Of a stretch of DNA of 64,000 bases, positions 16,998 through 25,481 are shown piece after piece. The notes beneath the pieces are model-generated. The model did not search any database, had not been told where the DNA came from, and saw only the letters and a program-made list of their open reading frames with translations. The DNA is from Streptomyces sp. AC555_RSS877 (GTDB taxonomy: Bacteria; Actinomycetota; Actinomycetes; Streptomycetales; Streptomycetaceae). The stretch lies in assembly GCF_019049245.1 (NCBI RefSeq), contig NZ_JAGMUK010000038.1:72287-136286 (forward strand). Reading direction: 5' to 3'. Position 1 is the stretch's first letter; every line of letters starts with the position of its first letter. A program made the position numbers and the translations under genes.

Positions 16998-17675
16998 TCA
17001 CCAGGACGTCCCCGAACGCGTGACGCGGAATCCGACGTCGTCCACCCGGAACGTCGGATGGCTGCGGCGGCGTACGGACGCCCGGCAGCTCCAGTGCTCG
17101 TCGAACCAGCCGCCGCCGCGCAGGACCCGGTAACTGCCGTAGACCTCCGGGTCGTAGAGATCCCAGCACCACTCCCAGACGTTGCCGAGCATGTCGTACA
17201 GGCCCCACGGGTTGGGCCGTCTGCCGCCCACCTCGTGGATCCGTTCGTCCGAGGTGCCGCGGTACCAGGCGATCTCGTCGAGCGGCCCGTACCGCGGCCC
17301 GGTGGTGCCTGCACGGCAGGCGTGCTCCCACTCGGCCTCGGTCGGCAACCGGTACCCGTCGGCGTCCGCGTCCCAGTCGGCTCCTTCGCCGTCGGGGTGG
17401 ACCCGGTACGCGGGCGTCAGCCCGGCGCGCTCCGACAGGGCGTTGCAGAACCGGACCGCGTCCCACCAGGAGACCCCCTCGACGGGTAACCGGTCACCTT
17501 GCGCCGAGCCTGGCCGATGCCCCGTCACCTGGGCGTACAGCTCCTGGGTGACGGGGTACGCGGCCAGCCGGTAGGGCGCGAGCTCCACCTTCCAGGTGCG
17601 TTCGGTCCGCCGGTCGGCCAGCGTGACCTGTCCGGCGGGGACGGCGGTCATCCGGTGCTCCGCGCTCAGGTTCAT
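16998..17675 (-). CDS. Formylglycine-generating-enzyme-like (SUMF1/FGE-sulfatase domain) protein
   Basis: A 225-residue protein consisting only of an FGE-sulfatase fold. Family signatures run in order: YPVTQELYAQV, PVEGVSWWDAVRFCNAL, YRLPTEAEWEHACRAG, GNVWEWCWD, RVLRGGGWFD and a C-terminal VGFRVTR. True formylglycine-generating enzymes are longer (about 280-310 residues) and carry a copper-binding Cys pair near the C-terminus; I see only scattered Cys, so this is more likely a non-FGE member. No sulfatase gene is adjacent. No signal peptide, so cytoplasmic. Confidence 0.82.
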   Translation of the reverse strand: MNLSAEHRMTAVPAGQVTLADRRTERTWKVELAPYRLAAYPVTQELYAQVTGHRPGSAQGDRLPVEGVSWWDAVRFCNALSERAGLTPAYRVHPDGEGADWDADADGYRLPTEAEWEHACRAGTTGPRYGPLDEIAWYRGTSDERIHEVGGRRPNPWGLYDMLGNVWEWCWDLYDPEVYGSYRVLRGGGWFDEHWSCRASVRRRSHPTFRVDDVGFRVTRSGTSW

Positions 17676-17738
17676 GCGCGGATGATCTCACCGGCGGGCG
17701 GACGGCGGGCCGGCCGGGGCCCGGCCGCTCGGCCCTAC

Positions 17739-18632
17739 TCAGTAGCCGTAGCGACTCTTCACATGGCGCCAGAAGTCGCGGAACATCCACTTGTCGAACT
17801 CCGTGATCTGCGCGGCGCTGCCCGCCTTCATGAGGAAGCAGCACTGGCCGGTCGGGGTCCAGTCGTAGAAGTCGTCGAGGCCGAAGGTGTGGCCGACCTC
17901 GTGCAGGTAGATGTGGATGTTCTCCTGGTCCAGCGCGCCGGTGAAGTACTCCTGGCCGACCCGCTGGCCCCAGTCACCGCCGGCACCGCCCTGGAATCCC
18001 TTGGTCAGCCACAGCGACTGGTCGTAGTGGCGGGCCGCGCCGCCCGGGCACCTGGAGTAGTCGCCGTCCTGGTGGAAGAAGCGGCCGCAGTCCGGAGCGC
18101 ACTGCGGGGCGCCGCCGCCGTCGAGGTTGCCCGCGTAGATGTCGACGGAGTTGTCGGTCCACTGCAGGGTCGACCGGGACTTGACCGCCCAGCCGACGAT
18201 GTTGACGGGGACGGTGGTGTACGGCCAGGCGTTGTGTCCCTTGCCGCCTTCGACCATGGCCGCCATCCACTTGCCGAACTGCTTCTTCAGCGCGGTGTGG
18301 ATCCGGTCGCGCAGGGCGGCGCTGACCGGGGCGTCGGACTCCCAGCGGACGCAGTAGTTGACGCTTCCCTTGTTGGCCATGACCTGGTCCCAGCCGTAGT
18401 TCCGGAAACCGTGGAGGTCCGGGTAGGTCGACTGGACGTGGTTCCAGACCTCGTTCAGGGGCTGGACCAGGTTGGCGGGGGGATTCCAGTCGTCGGCGGC
18501 CGGGGCCGGGATGACCGCGGCCCCGGCCGGAGTCGCCGCCGCCTGTGCCGGGGTCACCGACACGCCCGGCAAGGCGAACACTGCGGCCAGGGCGGCCAGG
18601 ACGGCGATCAGACGCGCAATGCGGGTGCGCAT
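17739..18632 (-). CDS. Secreted metzincin-type zinc metalloprotease
   Basis: A 297-residue exported protein. The N-terminus is a Sec signal peptide (MRTRIARLIAVLAALAAVFA, cleavage near AQAAA). The zinc site HEVGHTFGLDD supplies the three ligands of a metzincin, and a Met in FLMKAGSA downstream could be the Met-turn. Several Cys residues suggest disulfides. ATG 18632 has GGGAG upstream. The specific peptidase family is not clear to me; snapalysin has a similar zinc motif but is shorter. Likely secreted nutrient-scavenging enzyme. Confidence 0.82.
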   Translation of the reverse strand: MRTRIARLIAVLAALAAVFALPGVSVTPAQAAATPAGAAVIPAPAADDWNPPANLVQPLNEVWNHVQSTYPDLHGFRNYGWDQVMANKGSVNYCVRWESDAPVSAALRDRIHTALKKQFGKWMAAMVEGGKGHNAWPYTTVPVNIVGWAVKSRSTLQWTDNSVDIYAGNLDGGGAPQCAPDCGRFFHQDGDYSRCPGGAARHYDQSLWLTKGFQGGAGGDWGQRVGQEYFTGALDQENIHIYLHEVGHTFGLDDFYDWTPTGQCCFLMKAGSAAQITEFDKWMFRDFWRHVKSRYGY

Positions 18633-18732
18633 GGTGAACTCCCTTGGTGGGGTACGGGATTCACCTTCGTGTCGCCGCCGATGCCCGGCAGGTTGCCGCA
18701 TCCTGCCGGCCGGCTGCCGCGTCCCGCCCGGC

Positions 18733-19350
18733 TCAGCCGGTAAGCGGTGCCGTCGCGAGCACGTCCCCCGTGGGCACGGTGGTCAGCTCCGTCGCCGCCG
18801 GAAGTTCCGCCGTGGGCACGGTGGTCGCCTCTGTCGCGCCGCCGCCCAGCACTCCCGTGACCAGTCCGATCACCGGCGTCAGCAGCCCGGTGACCTGGCC
18901 CAGTACCGCGCCCAGATCGAGTGAGGTGAGTGCCCCGAGGATTCCGTCGATCGACGACTGGAGCCCGGTGAGCAGGTCCGAGACCGGGTCGGCGGCCGTG
19001 GCCGCCGGCACCGAAGAAGCCAGCCGCTGCTGAACAGCGGCATGCGCGGTCCGTACGGCGCGGTCATACGCGGCGGCGTCCGCCCGGTCGAGACGGCTGC
19101 CCTCCGACGCGGCGATGGAGTTCACCACGTCGACGAGCGGGGTGAACACGGCGGCGCGGTCCGCTCTCTCCAGCGCGTCGAACCGTTCCACGACCGCGTC
19201 CGCCGCCGGGGCGGAGCGTGCCACGGCGGCCCGGTCCACGGCCTCCAAGGAGGTGTCGCTCGCGGCAGCGGCGGTGCCGGCCGATGCGAGCAGCAGGGCC
19301 GAGCACAGCAGGGGCGGCAGGAGGAGACCGCGGGTAACCAGGGGACGCAT
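18733..19350 (-). CDS. Secreted Ala/Thr/Val-rich protein of unknown function
   Basis: A 205-residue protein with a clear Sec signal peptide (LLLPPLLCSALLLASAGTAAAA). The mature part begins with helical Ala/Asp/Arg-rich sequence, then a Gly/Leu/Val stretch that could be membrane-active (LTPVIGLVTGVLGGGA), and ends in a Thr/Pro tail with a repeated TTVPT motif encoded by a direct DNA repeat GTGGGCACGGTGGTC. No catalytic motif is seen. AAGGAA precedes ATG 19350. I do not recognise the family; it could be a small cell-surface protein. Confidence 0.6.
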   Translation of the reverse strand: MRPLVTRGLLLPPLLCSALLLASAGTAAAASDTSLEAVDRAAVARSAPAADAVVERFDALERADRAAVFTPLVDVVNSIAASEGSRLDRADAAAYDRAVRTAHAAVQQRLASSVPAATAADPVSDLLTGLQSSIDGILGALTSLDLGAVLGQVTGLLTPVIGLVTGVLGGGATEATTVPTAELPAATELTTVPTGDVLATAPLTG

Positions 19351-19592
19351 GCACGTTCCTTTCCCTCACGCTGTTCAACGCTGTTCTGGGCCCACCGTGG
19401 AAAGCACCCCGACCCTCCGCAACCGCTCCTGCCACCGGTGACCCGCCCTACGCGTCGGCGAGGTCACGCTGACCAGCACCTTCCCGGACAGCACGGCCGC
19501 TTCGGGCGGTACGGGCACGCTCGCCCGTCAGGGTGCGCCACCCTTAGTTCTGCTGCTCCGTCCGGACGGGCGACCGGGCATGGACACACATC

Positions 19593-19624
19593 TCACAGAA
19601 TCCGGAAACTTCACAGAATTCCGG
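19593..19624 (+). promoter_or_regulatory. Direct repeat upstream of pectate lyase gene
   Basis: TCACAGAATCCGG and TCACAGAATTCCGG are repeated 18 bases apart about 70 bases before the pectate lyase start; CCGGAA/TTCCGG inside also forms an inverted pair. It may be an activator or repressor site. The rest of the 343-base spacer between the two divergent secreted-protein genes shows nothing else I can name. Confidence 0.45.
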
Positions 19625-19693
19625 CAACCCTTGCGGAAGCGGTGGCGACTGGTGGGCGACGCGCTCCACGAACTGCCGAACGAAGGTCACCAC

Positions 19694-20725
19694 GTGAGTA
19701 CAAGAGCAGCCCTGCACCGCCGGACGCGGCGCGGGAGAACCAACCGTCGGACTGTTCTGATCAGCGTGGTGGCCACCGCACTGGTCGGGGGCGCGATCAT
19801 CGGCGGTGTCCTGATGAGGTCATCGGCCTCCGGGCCGGCGGCGGCCAAAACCCGGTCCGCGCCGTCCGCTTCGGCGTCGCCCTCCCCTTCGGGTTCGGCA
19901 TCCTCTCCCTCCCCCTCAGCGTCCTCGTCGGCCTCGGCATCCGCCTCGCCCTCGGCTTCGGCTTCGGCTTCGGCATCCGCGAGCAAGAGCGCGTCCGCCT
20001 CCGCCGCCAGGCGCCCCTCCCCCGCCTCCGCCCTCGGCTCCTGGCCGACCGCCACCGGGGGCAAGCCGGTGACGTCCACCATCCAGGTCTCCGGCAGCTA
20101 CGACGGCGGCCTGCGACGCTTCTACGGCTCCGGCGCCCTGGGCGGCGACGGGCAGGACGAAAACCAGGACCCCGTCTTCGAACTCGCCGACGGAGCCGTC
20201 CTGAAGAACGTCGTCCTCGGCGCGCCGGCCGCCGACGGCGTGCACTGCCTGGGCAGTTGCACCCTGCAGAACGTGTGGTGGCAGGACGTCGGCGAAGACG
20301 CGGCCACCTTCAAGGGCACCTCGCCCTCCGCCACGTACCTCGTCGTCGGCGGCGGCGCCCGGCAGGCGGACGACAAGGTCTTCCAGCACAACGGTGCCGG
20401 CACACTGACCGTCAGCAACTTCCAGGTCGCCGAGTTCGGCAAGCTCTACCGCTCGTGCGGCAACTGCGAGACGCAGTACAAGCGCCACGTCGTGATCGAC
20501 AACGTCAGGGTGACCGCCCCCGGCAAGGTGCTGGCCGGCGTCAACGCCAACTACGGGGACACCGCCACCCTTTCCCGTGTGACGATCATCGGCGACAGCG
20601 GCAGGGACATCACCGTCTGCGAGCGCTTCCAGGGCAACACCAGCGGCGCGGAGCCGAGCAAGATCGGCAGCGGTGCGGACGGCACGTCCTGCCACTACAG
20701 CGCATCGGGCATCGCCTACAAGTGA
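19694..20725 (+). CDS. Pectate lyase, polysaccharide lyase family 3
   Basis: A 343-residue extracellular or membrane-tethered PL3 pectate lyase that cleaves polygalacturonate by beta-elimination with calcium. A basic N-terminus and one hydrophobic segment (TVLISVVATALVGGAIIGGV) serve as signal or anchor. A ~60-residue Ser/Ala/Pro linker follows, then the PL3 domain with DGGLRRFYG, ENQDPVFELADGAVLKNV, CLGSCTLQNVWWQDVGEDAAT, GGGARQADDKVFQHNGAGT and FGKLYRSCGNC. I start at GTG 19694 after GAAGG. The repetitive linker DNA leaves other frames open on both strands. Confidence 0.88.
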   Translation: MSTRAALHRRTRRGRTNRRTVLISVVATALVGGAIIGGVLMRSSASGPAAAKTRSAPSASASPSPSGSASSPSPSASSSASASASPSASASASASASKSASASAARRPSPASALGSWPTATGGKPVTSTIQVSGSYDGGLRRFYGSGALGGDGQDENQDPVFELADGAVLKNVVLGAPAADGVHCLGSCTLQNVWWQDVGEDAATFKGTSPSATYLVVGGGARQADDKVFQHNGAGTLTVSNFQVAEFGKLYRSCGNCETQYKRHVVIDNVRVTAPGKVLAGVNANYGDTATLSRVTIIGDSGRDITVCERFQGNTSGAEPSKIGSGADGTSCHYSASGIAYK

Positions 20726-20783
20726 CCGACGGCGCGTTCCTGTGAGACTCGGTGTTACGGCCATGCAAACGAAATACCGTGGC

Positions 20784-21038
20784 TAGACTCCCGCCCCATG
20801 CGTAACTCCAGTCCCATCAGGCAGTGGAAGAAGACGTCCCCTCGCGCCTCGCGCCCCGACACCCACGACTGGAGAAGAACGGCCCGGAACGCGGCCCGTC
20901 GGAGCGCGAGGCGCCTCAAGGCGCCTGTGCCGCAGGCCACGTGCAAGCCGCTCGGCACACCGGCCGAGAGGGGGGACGACGTTCCGTGAAAGCTCGGCAC
21001 AAACAGTCCCGCGACCCGCGCGGACACTGGCTGCGTAC
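20784..21038 (+). other. Decayed 5' part of the LCP gene
   Basis: A -10-like TAGACT (20784-20789) precedes ATG 20798, whose frame (MRNSSPIRQW...) resembles LCP N-termini but stops at 20989. A second frame carries the basic, pre-membrane-like KARHKQSRDPRGHWLRT (from 20989) and a third joins the LCP domain at 21039. No hydrophobic segment is encoded in any of the three frames. Confidence 0.45.
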
Positions 21039-21911
21039 GTGTGGGGGGACACCGAGCTCGACCAGAAGGTCGACCTCGGTGCGCTCCCGGACCGGCCGGC
21101 GCAGGGGAGGGGGACCAACTACCTGATCGTGGGCTCCGACAGTCGTGCGGGCCTGTCGGAGCAGGCCCGGAAGGATCTGCGCACCGGCTCGGCCGAGGGC
21201 CGCCGCACCGACTCGATGATGCTGCTGCACACCGGCGCGAACGGCACCACGATGTTGAGCCTGCCGCGCGCCTTGTGGGTGACCCTCCCGCCGTACGTCC
21301 GTCCCGAGACCGGCAGGAACCACCGCGCCGAGCCCGACAAGCTGAACGCCGCGTTCTCCCTCGGCGGCCCCGACCTGCTTGTACGTGCCGTGGAGCGCAA
21401 CACCGGGCTGCGCGTCGACCACTACGCGGAGATCGGCTTCGCGGGCTTCGTCGGCGTGGTGGACGCGGTCGGTGGCGTGGACCTGTGCCTGGACCGTGCC
21501 GTGAAGGACGAGAAGTCGGGCGCGGACCTGCCGAAAGGCTGCCAGAACCTCGACGGCAGCCAGGCGCTGGCGTTCGTCCGGCAGCGCAAACAGGAAGCCC
21601 TGGGTGATCTGGGACGCACCCGCAACCAGCAGAGGTTCCTGACCGCGCTCGCCAAGAAGGCCGTCACTCCGGAAACGCTCCTCAACCCCGCCAAGGCCCT
21701 TCCGACCCTCGGCGCGGGCCTCGACACGCTCGTCGTGGACAAGGACACGGAGCTACGGGATCTCGTGTCGCTGTTCCAGGCGATGCGGGGCGTCACGGCG
21801 GGCGGCGGCAGACAGATCAACGTGCCCGTCTCCGACCCCGCCCTCGCCACCTCCAAGGGCAGCGCCGTGAAGTGGGACGACCGCCAGGCGCGGAAACTCT
21901 TCGCGGGGTGA
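21039..21911 (+). CDS. LytR-CpsA-Psr (LCP) domain protein, N-terminus disrupted
   Basis: The intact 290-residue part is an LCP domain, which transfers wall polymers from lipid carrier to peptidoglycan outside the cell. Motifs include GTNYLIVGSDSRAG, RRTDSMMLLHTG, SLPRALWV, KLNAAFSLGG and ALAFVRQRKQEALGDLGRTRNQQRF. LCP proteins need an N-terminal membrane helix; here GTG 21039 opens directly at the post-membrane segment (WGDTELDQKVD) with no helix and no ribosome site. The upstream coding remnants are in two other frames. This is therefore probably a pseudogene, or the sequence contains a deletion/indel error. The domain itself keeps its conserved Arg and Asp residues. Confidence 0.7.
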   Translation: MWGDTELDQKVDLGALPDRPAQGRGTNYLIVGSDSRAGLSEQARKDLRTGSAEGRRTDSMMLLHTGANGTTMLSLPRALWVTLPPYVRPETGRNHRAEPDKLNAAFSLGGPDLLVRAVERNTGLRVDHYAEIGFAGFVGVVDAVGGVDLCLDRAVKDEKSGADLPKGCQNLDGSQALAFVRQRKQEALGDLGRTRNQQRFLTALAKKAVTPETLLNPAKALPTLGAGLDTLVVDKDTELRDLVSLFQAMRGVTAGGGRQINVPVSDPALATSKGSAVKWDDRQARKLFAG

Positions 21912-21969
21912 GGGCCGACCGGCCGGTGACGCTCCCGCGGGAGAAGTGACCACCCCGGCCGGCGGCCGG

Positions 21970-23157
21970 TCAGGCGGGCTGGGCGGAGGAGCTCATCGCC
22001 GGGGCGCCGACGGAGGCCTCGGGGACGTGGGGGTAGGCGGCCGTCCGGTGCTGGAACGACAGGATCTTCGGGTTCTGTACGACACCGTCGCGGATCTCGA
22101 TGGCCTTGCCGACCGTGGCGTCCGCGTCCCATGCCTCGGACCCGCTCATGACCTTGCGCAGGTACGGCAGGAGCGCCTCGCTGATCTCCCACGTCGCGGA
22201 GTTCCACAGGTGGGACGGACTGTGGTCCACCGCGTAGTAGTGGCAGCCCGGGCCCACCGTGAGCATCGGCTCGCCGAAGGAGGTCGGCCGGGCCCACTCG
22301 AAGCCCATGCCCTCGTCGCAGGCGACGTCGATGAAGAAGGTTCCCGGCCGGAACAGGGCAAGCTCGTCATCGGTGACGAACGTCAGCGGCGCGTCGGTGT
22401 CCTGCAGGACACAGTTGACGATGATGTCGAACCCGGCCAGGTATTCCGCCAGCGGCTTGGGACCGGCCGCGGTGATCGCCAGCAGGCGCGAGGAATCGTC
22501 GTCCTGCTCCTCGAAGTGGCCCATCACGACCGACGGCATCGGCGAGGCCACCGCCGCCGCGGCGCGCTGGGTGAGCACCGTGACGTCGGAGACGCCCATG
22601 GCGCCCAGGCCCGTGACCGCTCCGCGCGCCGTGGCGCCGAAGCTGATGACCGCGGCGCGCAGGCGGCGGCCGTAGCTGCCGGTCAGCCCGCCGAGCTGCA
22701 GGGCGTGCAGCACCGAGCAGTAGCCGGCGAGCTCGTTGTTCTTGTGGAAGACGTGGACGCTGAAGGCGCCCGTGGAGGTCCAGTGGTTCATGGCCTCCCA
22801 GGCGATGAGGGTCAGCCGCCGGTCGATGGCGAGCTGGGTCATCTTCTCGTCCTGCACGCAGTGCGGCCATCCCCACAGCACCTGGCCCTCGCGCAGTGCG
22901 GCGACATCCTCGTGCATGGGCTTGGGCAGCAGCAGCACGTCGCACTCGGCGACCAGTTGCTCACGGGAGCGCAGGCCCGCCACGAGCGGCCGCAGAGCGT
23001 CGTCGGCGACACCGAACCGGTCGCCGTAACCCTCTTCGAGGAAGATCTTCTCGCGGATGTCCGGCGCGATCCGCTCGAGGTGGGCGGGGTGAAGCGGCAG
23101 CCGGAACTCATTTTCCTTGCGGGAGGAGGCGAACACTCCGAGGCTCAGCAGGCTCAT
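21970..23157 (-). CDS. AlaDH/PNT-fold dehydrogenase, N5-(carboxyethyl)ornithine synthase-like
   Basis: A 395-residue protein related to alanine dehydrogenase/transhydrogenase. The N-terminal segment SSRKENEFRLPLHPAHLERI contains the substrate-binding Arg/Lys pattern, and the middle holds a Rossmann region (AAVISFGATARGAVTGLGAMG). The arrangement is closest, from memory, to N5-(carboxyethyl)ornithine synthase, which condenses pyruvate with an amino acid and reduces the imine with NADPH; saccharopine-dehydrogenase-like roles are alternatives. ATG 23157 has GAGG 6 bases upstream. A monocistronic gene, divergent from a hairpin-rich spacer and a desaturase gene. Confidence 0.72.
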   Translation of the reverse strand: MSLLSLGVFASSRKENEFRLPLHPAHLERIAPDIREKIFLEEGYGDRFGVADDALRPLVAGLRSREQLVAECDVLLLPKPMHEDVAALREGQVLWGWPHCVQDEKMTQLAIDRRLTLIAWEAMNHWTSTGAFSVHVFHKNNELAGYCSVLHALQLGGLTGSYGRRLRAAVISFGATARGAVTGLGAMGVSDVTVLTQRAAAAVASPMPSVVMGHFEEQDDDSSRLLAITAAGPKPLAEYLAGFDIIVNCVLQDTDAPLTFVTDDELALFRPGTFFIDVACDEGMGFEWARPTSFGEPMLTVGPGCHYYAVDHSPSHLWNSATWEISEALLPYLRKVMSGSEAWDADATVGKAIEIRDGVVQNPKILSFQHRTAAYPHVPEASVGAPAMSSSAQPA

Positions 23158-23480
23158 GCGCTTCCTCAATCATTCAGTTCTTGGTGGTGCTTGGGTCGTG
23201 CGTGAGGTCCCGGAATGCCTCTCGGGCCCTCGGGAAACAGGAAAACCGCCGAGGCGGGGCGCGGCGCGGAACGGGATACGGACGGCCTGTGCCGTGCTCC
23301 GAGGGCGACGCCGAAACGGCTCACGGCGTGCGAGGTGCGCTCGATACCGCAACCGTACTCCTCCGCGGACCCCGGACCCGACCGTCCAGGCGTCGCCGGC
23401 CTCTCCCCCGCCCGGCCGGGAACCTTGCCGGCACCCCGGACGTTCTGGAGAGTGGTTGTAGTTGAAGTTTGCGAACGTGT

Positions 23481-23512
23481 GAGCGCCCGCGGAGTTCTGA
23501 CAGCGGGCGCTT
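23481..23512. terminator. Hairpin followed by T-rich tract
   Basis: Stem 23481-23490 with 23503-23512 (GAGCGCCCGC/GCGGGCGCTT), 12-base loop, then a T-rich run (GTCGTTTCGGGTTTTCTTC). It looks like an intrinsic terminator or attenuator reading rightward, though no gene precedes it on the plus strand. Confidence 0.5.
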
Positions 23513-23554
23513 CGTCGTTTCGGGTTTTCTTCGACGGCTGGCGACCAGCAGCCC

Positions 23555-23580
23555 GGAGTACGCGCGAGCGCGCGTGCTCC
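23555..23580. other. Hairpin in leader of small ORF
   Basis: Twelve-base arms (23555-23566, 23569-23580) with one mismatch and a 2-base loop, 31 bases before the 25-codon ORF. It may be a leader structure or a regulator site. Confidence 0.35.
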
Positions 23581-23611
23581 GACGTACTCGCCATCTCGAA
23601 GGAGACCGCAC

Positions 23612-23689
23612 ATGGCCGGCCTTTCCGCCCCCCACTCGGCGATCGACACCTCGATGCACCTACGGGCCGACCAGGTCCGCGCGCTCTGA
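23612..23689 (+). CDS. Small ORF, 25 residues, unknown
   Basis: A 25-codon frame that begins MAGLSAPHSAIDTS and ends MHLRADQVRAL. It has an excellent ribosome site (GAAGGAGA, about 8 bases upstream of ATG 23612) and is bracketed by hairpins on both sides, the downstream one perfect. No signal peptide, Cys or cleavage motif is visible. It could be a leader peptide for the desaturase gene 127 bases downstream, an independent small protein, or chance. Third-position GC agrees with coding but the length is too short to be decisive. Confidence 0.35.
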   Translation: MAGLSAPHSAIDTSMHLRADQVRAL

Positions 23690-23704
23690 GGACACCCCGT
23701 TCTG

Positions 23705-23731
23705 ATGCAGGCCCGCGCCGCGGGCCTGCAT
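23705..23731. terminator. Perfect 12-bp hairpin after the small ORF
   Basis: ATGCAGGCCCGC pairs fully with GCGGGCCTGCAT around a 3-base loop (23717-23719). It starts 16 bases after the small ORF stop and lies 85 bases before the desaturase start, so it is either a terminator or an attenuator. Confidence 0.6.
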
Positions 23732-23815
23732 TGCGCTGCTTCCCCACGGGCTTCACGCACCCGACGCCCTGCCCCCGCGTCGGAACCGGCCCGCACGCTC
23801 TCCGAAAGGCAAACC

Positions 23816-24907
23816 GTGACCACTGACATCATGAACCGGGGCACCGAGCCGGCGGATCCCGCCGGGATCTCAGAACCCTCGCCCGGCAGCCGAGGCAGCG
23901 AGTACGCCGCGCTGTCCCGCGAGGTGAAGCAGAGCGGGCTGCTGAAACGGCGCCCGGGCTACTACTCGGTGAAGGTGGGGGCGAACCTGCTTCTGCTGGC
24001 CGCCGGATGGACCGCGTTCGCCCTGATCGGCGATTCGTGGTGGCAGCTGCTGACGGCCGCCTTCCTCGCGGTGATGTTCACCCAGACCGGGTTCATCGGG
24101 CACGACGCCGGGCACCACCAGATCGCCGCGTCCAAGCGCGTCAACAACCTGCTCGGCCGGGTGCACGCCGACCTGCTGATCGGTCTCAGCTACGGCTGGT
24201 GGATCGCCAAGCACAACCGGCACCACTCCCACCCCAACTACGTCGACCGCGATCCCGACATCGCCGACGGCGCGATCGCCTTCACCCAGGACCAGGCCCG
24301 CGTGCGCAGCGGTGCGTACGCCTGGCTGGGCCGTCACCAGGCCTGGCTGTTCTTCCCGATGCTGCTGCTCGAAGGGCTCGCCCTGCACGTGGCCGGCGTA
24401 CGGGCGATGTTCGACCGCGCCGGTACCCGTACCTCGCGAGTGACCAAGCTGTCCGAGGCGGGACTGCTGACCGGGCACCTCGTCGGATACCTCGTGGCCG
24501 TGTTCCTGGTCCTGCCCCCCGTCCAGGCCGTGTGCTTCATCGCCGTGCACCAGGGACTGTTCGGGCTGTACATGGGGTGCTCGTTCGCGCCCAACCACAA
24601 GGGCATGCCCATGTTCGCCAAGGACGACAAGGTCGACTTCCTGCGCCGGCAGGTGCTGACCTCTCGCAACATCCGAGGCCACCGGTTCACCGACTTCGCG
24701 CTCGGCGGTCTGAACTACCAGATCGAACACCACCTGTTCCCCTCCATGCCGCGGCCCAGCCTGCGCCATGCCCAGGAGATCGTGCGCACGTTCTGCGCCC
24801 GGCACGGCATCGCCTACCACGAGACCGGGCTGCTCAGCTCCTACGCGCAGGTGCTGCGGCACCTCCACGCGGTCGGCGGACCGCTCCGCCCCGAACTCGA
24901 GTACTGA
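23816..24907 (+). CDS. Membrane fatty acid desaturase
   Basis: A 363-residue integral-membrane di-iron desaturase that puts a double bond into acyl chains. All three histidine boxes are present: GHDAGHH, HNRHHSH and the C-terminal QIEHHLFPSMPR, with hydrophobic hairpins between. The QIEHH form is typical of front-end or plant-like acyl-lipid desaturases. GTG 23816 follows GAAAGG. No cytochrome b5 domain is fused, so electrons probably come from a ferredoxin/reductase pair elsewhere. The long leader with hairpins suggests regulation, possibly by temperature or membrane state (inference). Confidence 0.9.
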   Translation: MTTDIMNRGTEPADPAGISEPSPGSRGSEYAALSREVKQSGLLKRRPGYYSVKVGANLLLLAAGWTAFALIGDSWWQLLTAAFLAVMFTQTGFIGHDAGHHQIAASKRVNNLLGRVHADLLIGLSYGWWIAKHNRHHSHPNYVDRDPDIADGAIAFTQDQARVRSGAYAWLGRHQAWLFFPMLLLEGLALHVAGVRAMFDRAGTRTSRVTKLSEAGLLTGHLVGYLVAVFLVLPPVQAVCFIAVHQGLFGLYMGCSFAPNHKGMPMFAKDDKVDFLRRQVLTSRNIRGHRFTDFALGGLNYQIEHHLFPSMPRPSLRHAQEIVRTFCARHGIAYHETGLLSSYAQVLRHLHAVGGPLRPELEY

Positions 24908-24949
24908 TCCTTTCGGCACTGCCGTCTGACGCGGCCCCACTTGCCAGCC

Positions 24950-24966
24950 CTATCGAATATCGATAG
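24950..24966. promoter_or_regulatory. Perfect 17-bp inverted repeat CTATCGA-N3-TCGATAG
   Basis: CTATCGAATATCGATAG, 32 bases before the DUF2975 gene. AT-rich for this genome and symmetric around TAT/ATA, it is a good operator candidate for the HTH protein encoded in the same operon. Confidence 0.65.
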
Positions 24967-24998
24967 ATTTCCATCGTGCCTCGATCGAAGGAGAGACG

Positions 24999-25481
24999 AT
25001 GGGGAAGCTGACAGTGCTTGCGCTGCGCGCCGTGCTCGTGATGCTGCTCGCCGGTTCGTTGGGCGTGCAGGCGGTGATGGTGCCGCTGCTGGCCCTCGAC
25101 ATGGGGGACTTCGACCGGCGCACCCCGGTCCTCGTGATCGTGGTCCTCGGGATGGTGACGGTCCAGGTCGTCCTGGTCTGCGTGTGGCGGCTGGTGACGA
25201 TGGTGCGGCGGGGAACCGTGTTCTCCCACGCCGCCTTCCGGTACGTGCACATCGTGATCGGCGCGATGGTGACGGCCGCACTGCTGGTGTTCGCGCTCGG
25301 GGTGGTCCTGGCGCCGGGAGAGGCCGTCGCCCCCGGCATCGTGCTCCTGCTGGGCGGGATCGCCCTGGGCGTCCTGGGGGTCGCGCTCATCGTGCTGGTG
25401 CTGCGGATGCTGCTCGCCCAGGCCGTCGCACGCGACGTCGAGGCGGCGCAGTTGCAGGCCGAGCTGGCAGAGGTGATCTGA
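24999..25481 (+). CDS. DUF2975 membrane protein
   Basis: A 160-residue protein with four hydrophobic segments and short loops, matching the DUF2975 pattern (first helix LRAVLVMLLAGSLGVQAVMV, loop VRRGTVFSHAAFRYVHIV). The function is unknown; genes of this family commonly precede a small Cro/C1-type regulator, as here. AAGGAGAG precedes ATG 24999. Its stop overlaps the next start (TGATG), so the two are translationally coupled and may work as a membrane partner and its transcription factor. Confidence 0.85.
   Translation: MGKLTVLALRAVLVMLLAGSLGVQAVMVPLLALDMGDFDRRTPVLVIVVLGMVTVQVVLVCVWRLVTMVRRGTVFSHAAFRYVHIVIGAMVTAALLVFALGVVLAPGEAVAPGIVLLLGGIALGVLGVALIVLVLRMLLAQAVARDVEAAQLQAELAEVI

Noticed and set aside
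16998..17675. True formylglycine-generating enzyme for a sulfatase
   Set aside because: The protein is short, no sulfatase gene is adjacent and the C-terminal Cys pair could not be identified.
19855..20030. Ser/Ala-rich DNA as an independent repeat element
   Set aside because: It is the codon-biased linker of the pectate lyase gene; the alternating Ser/Ala pattern explains the repeats.
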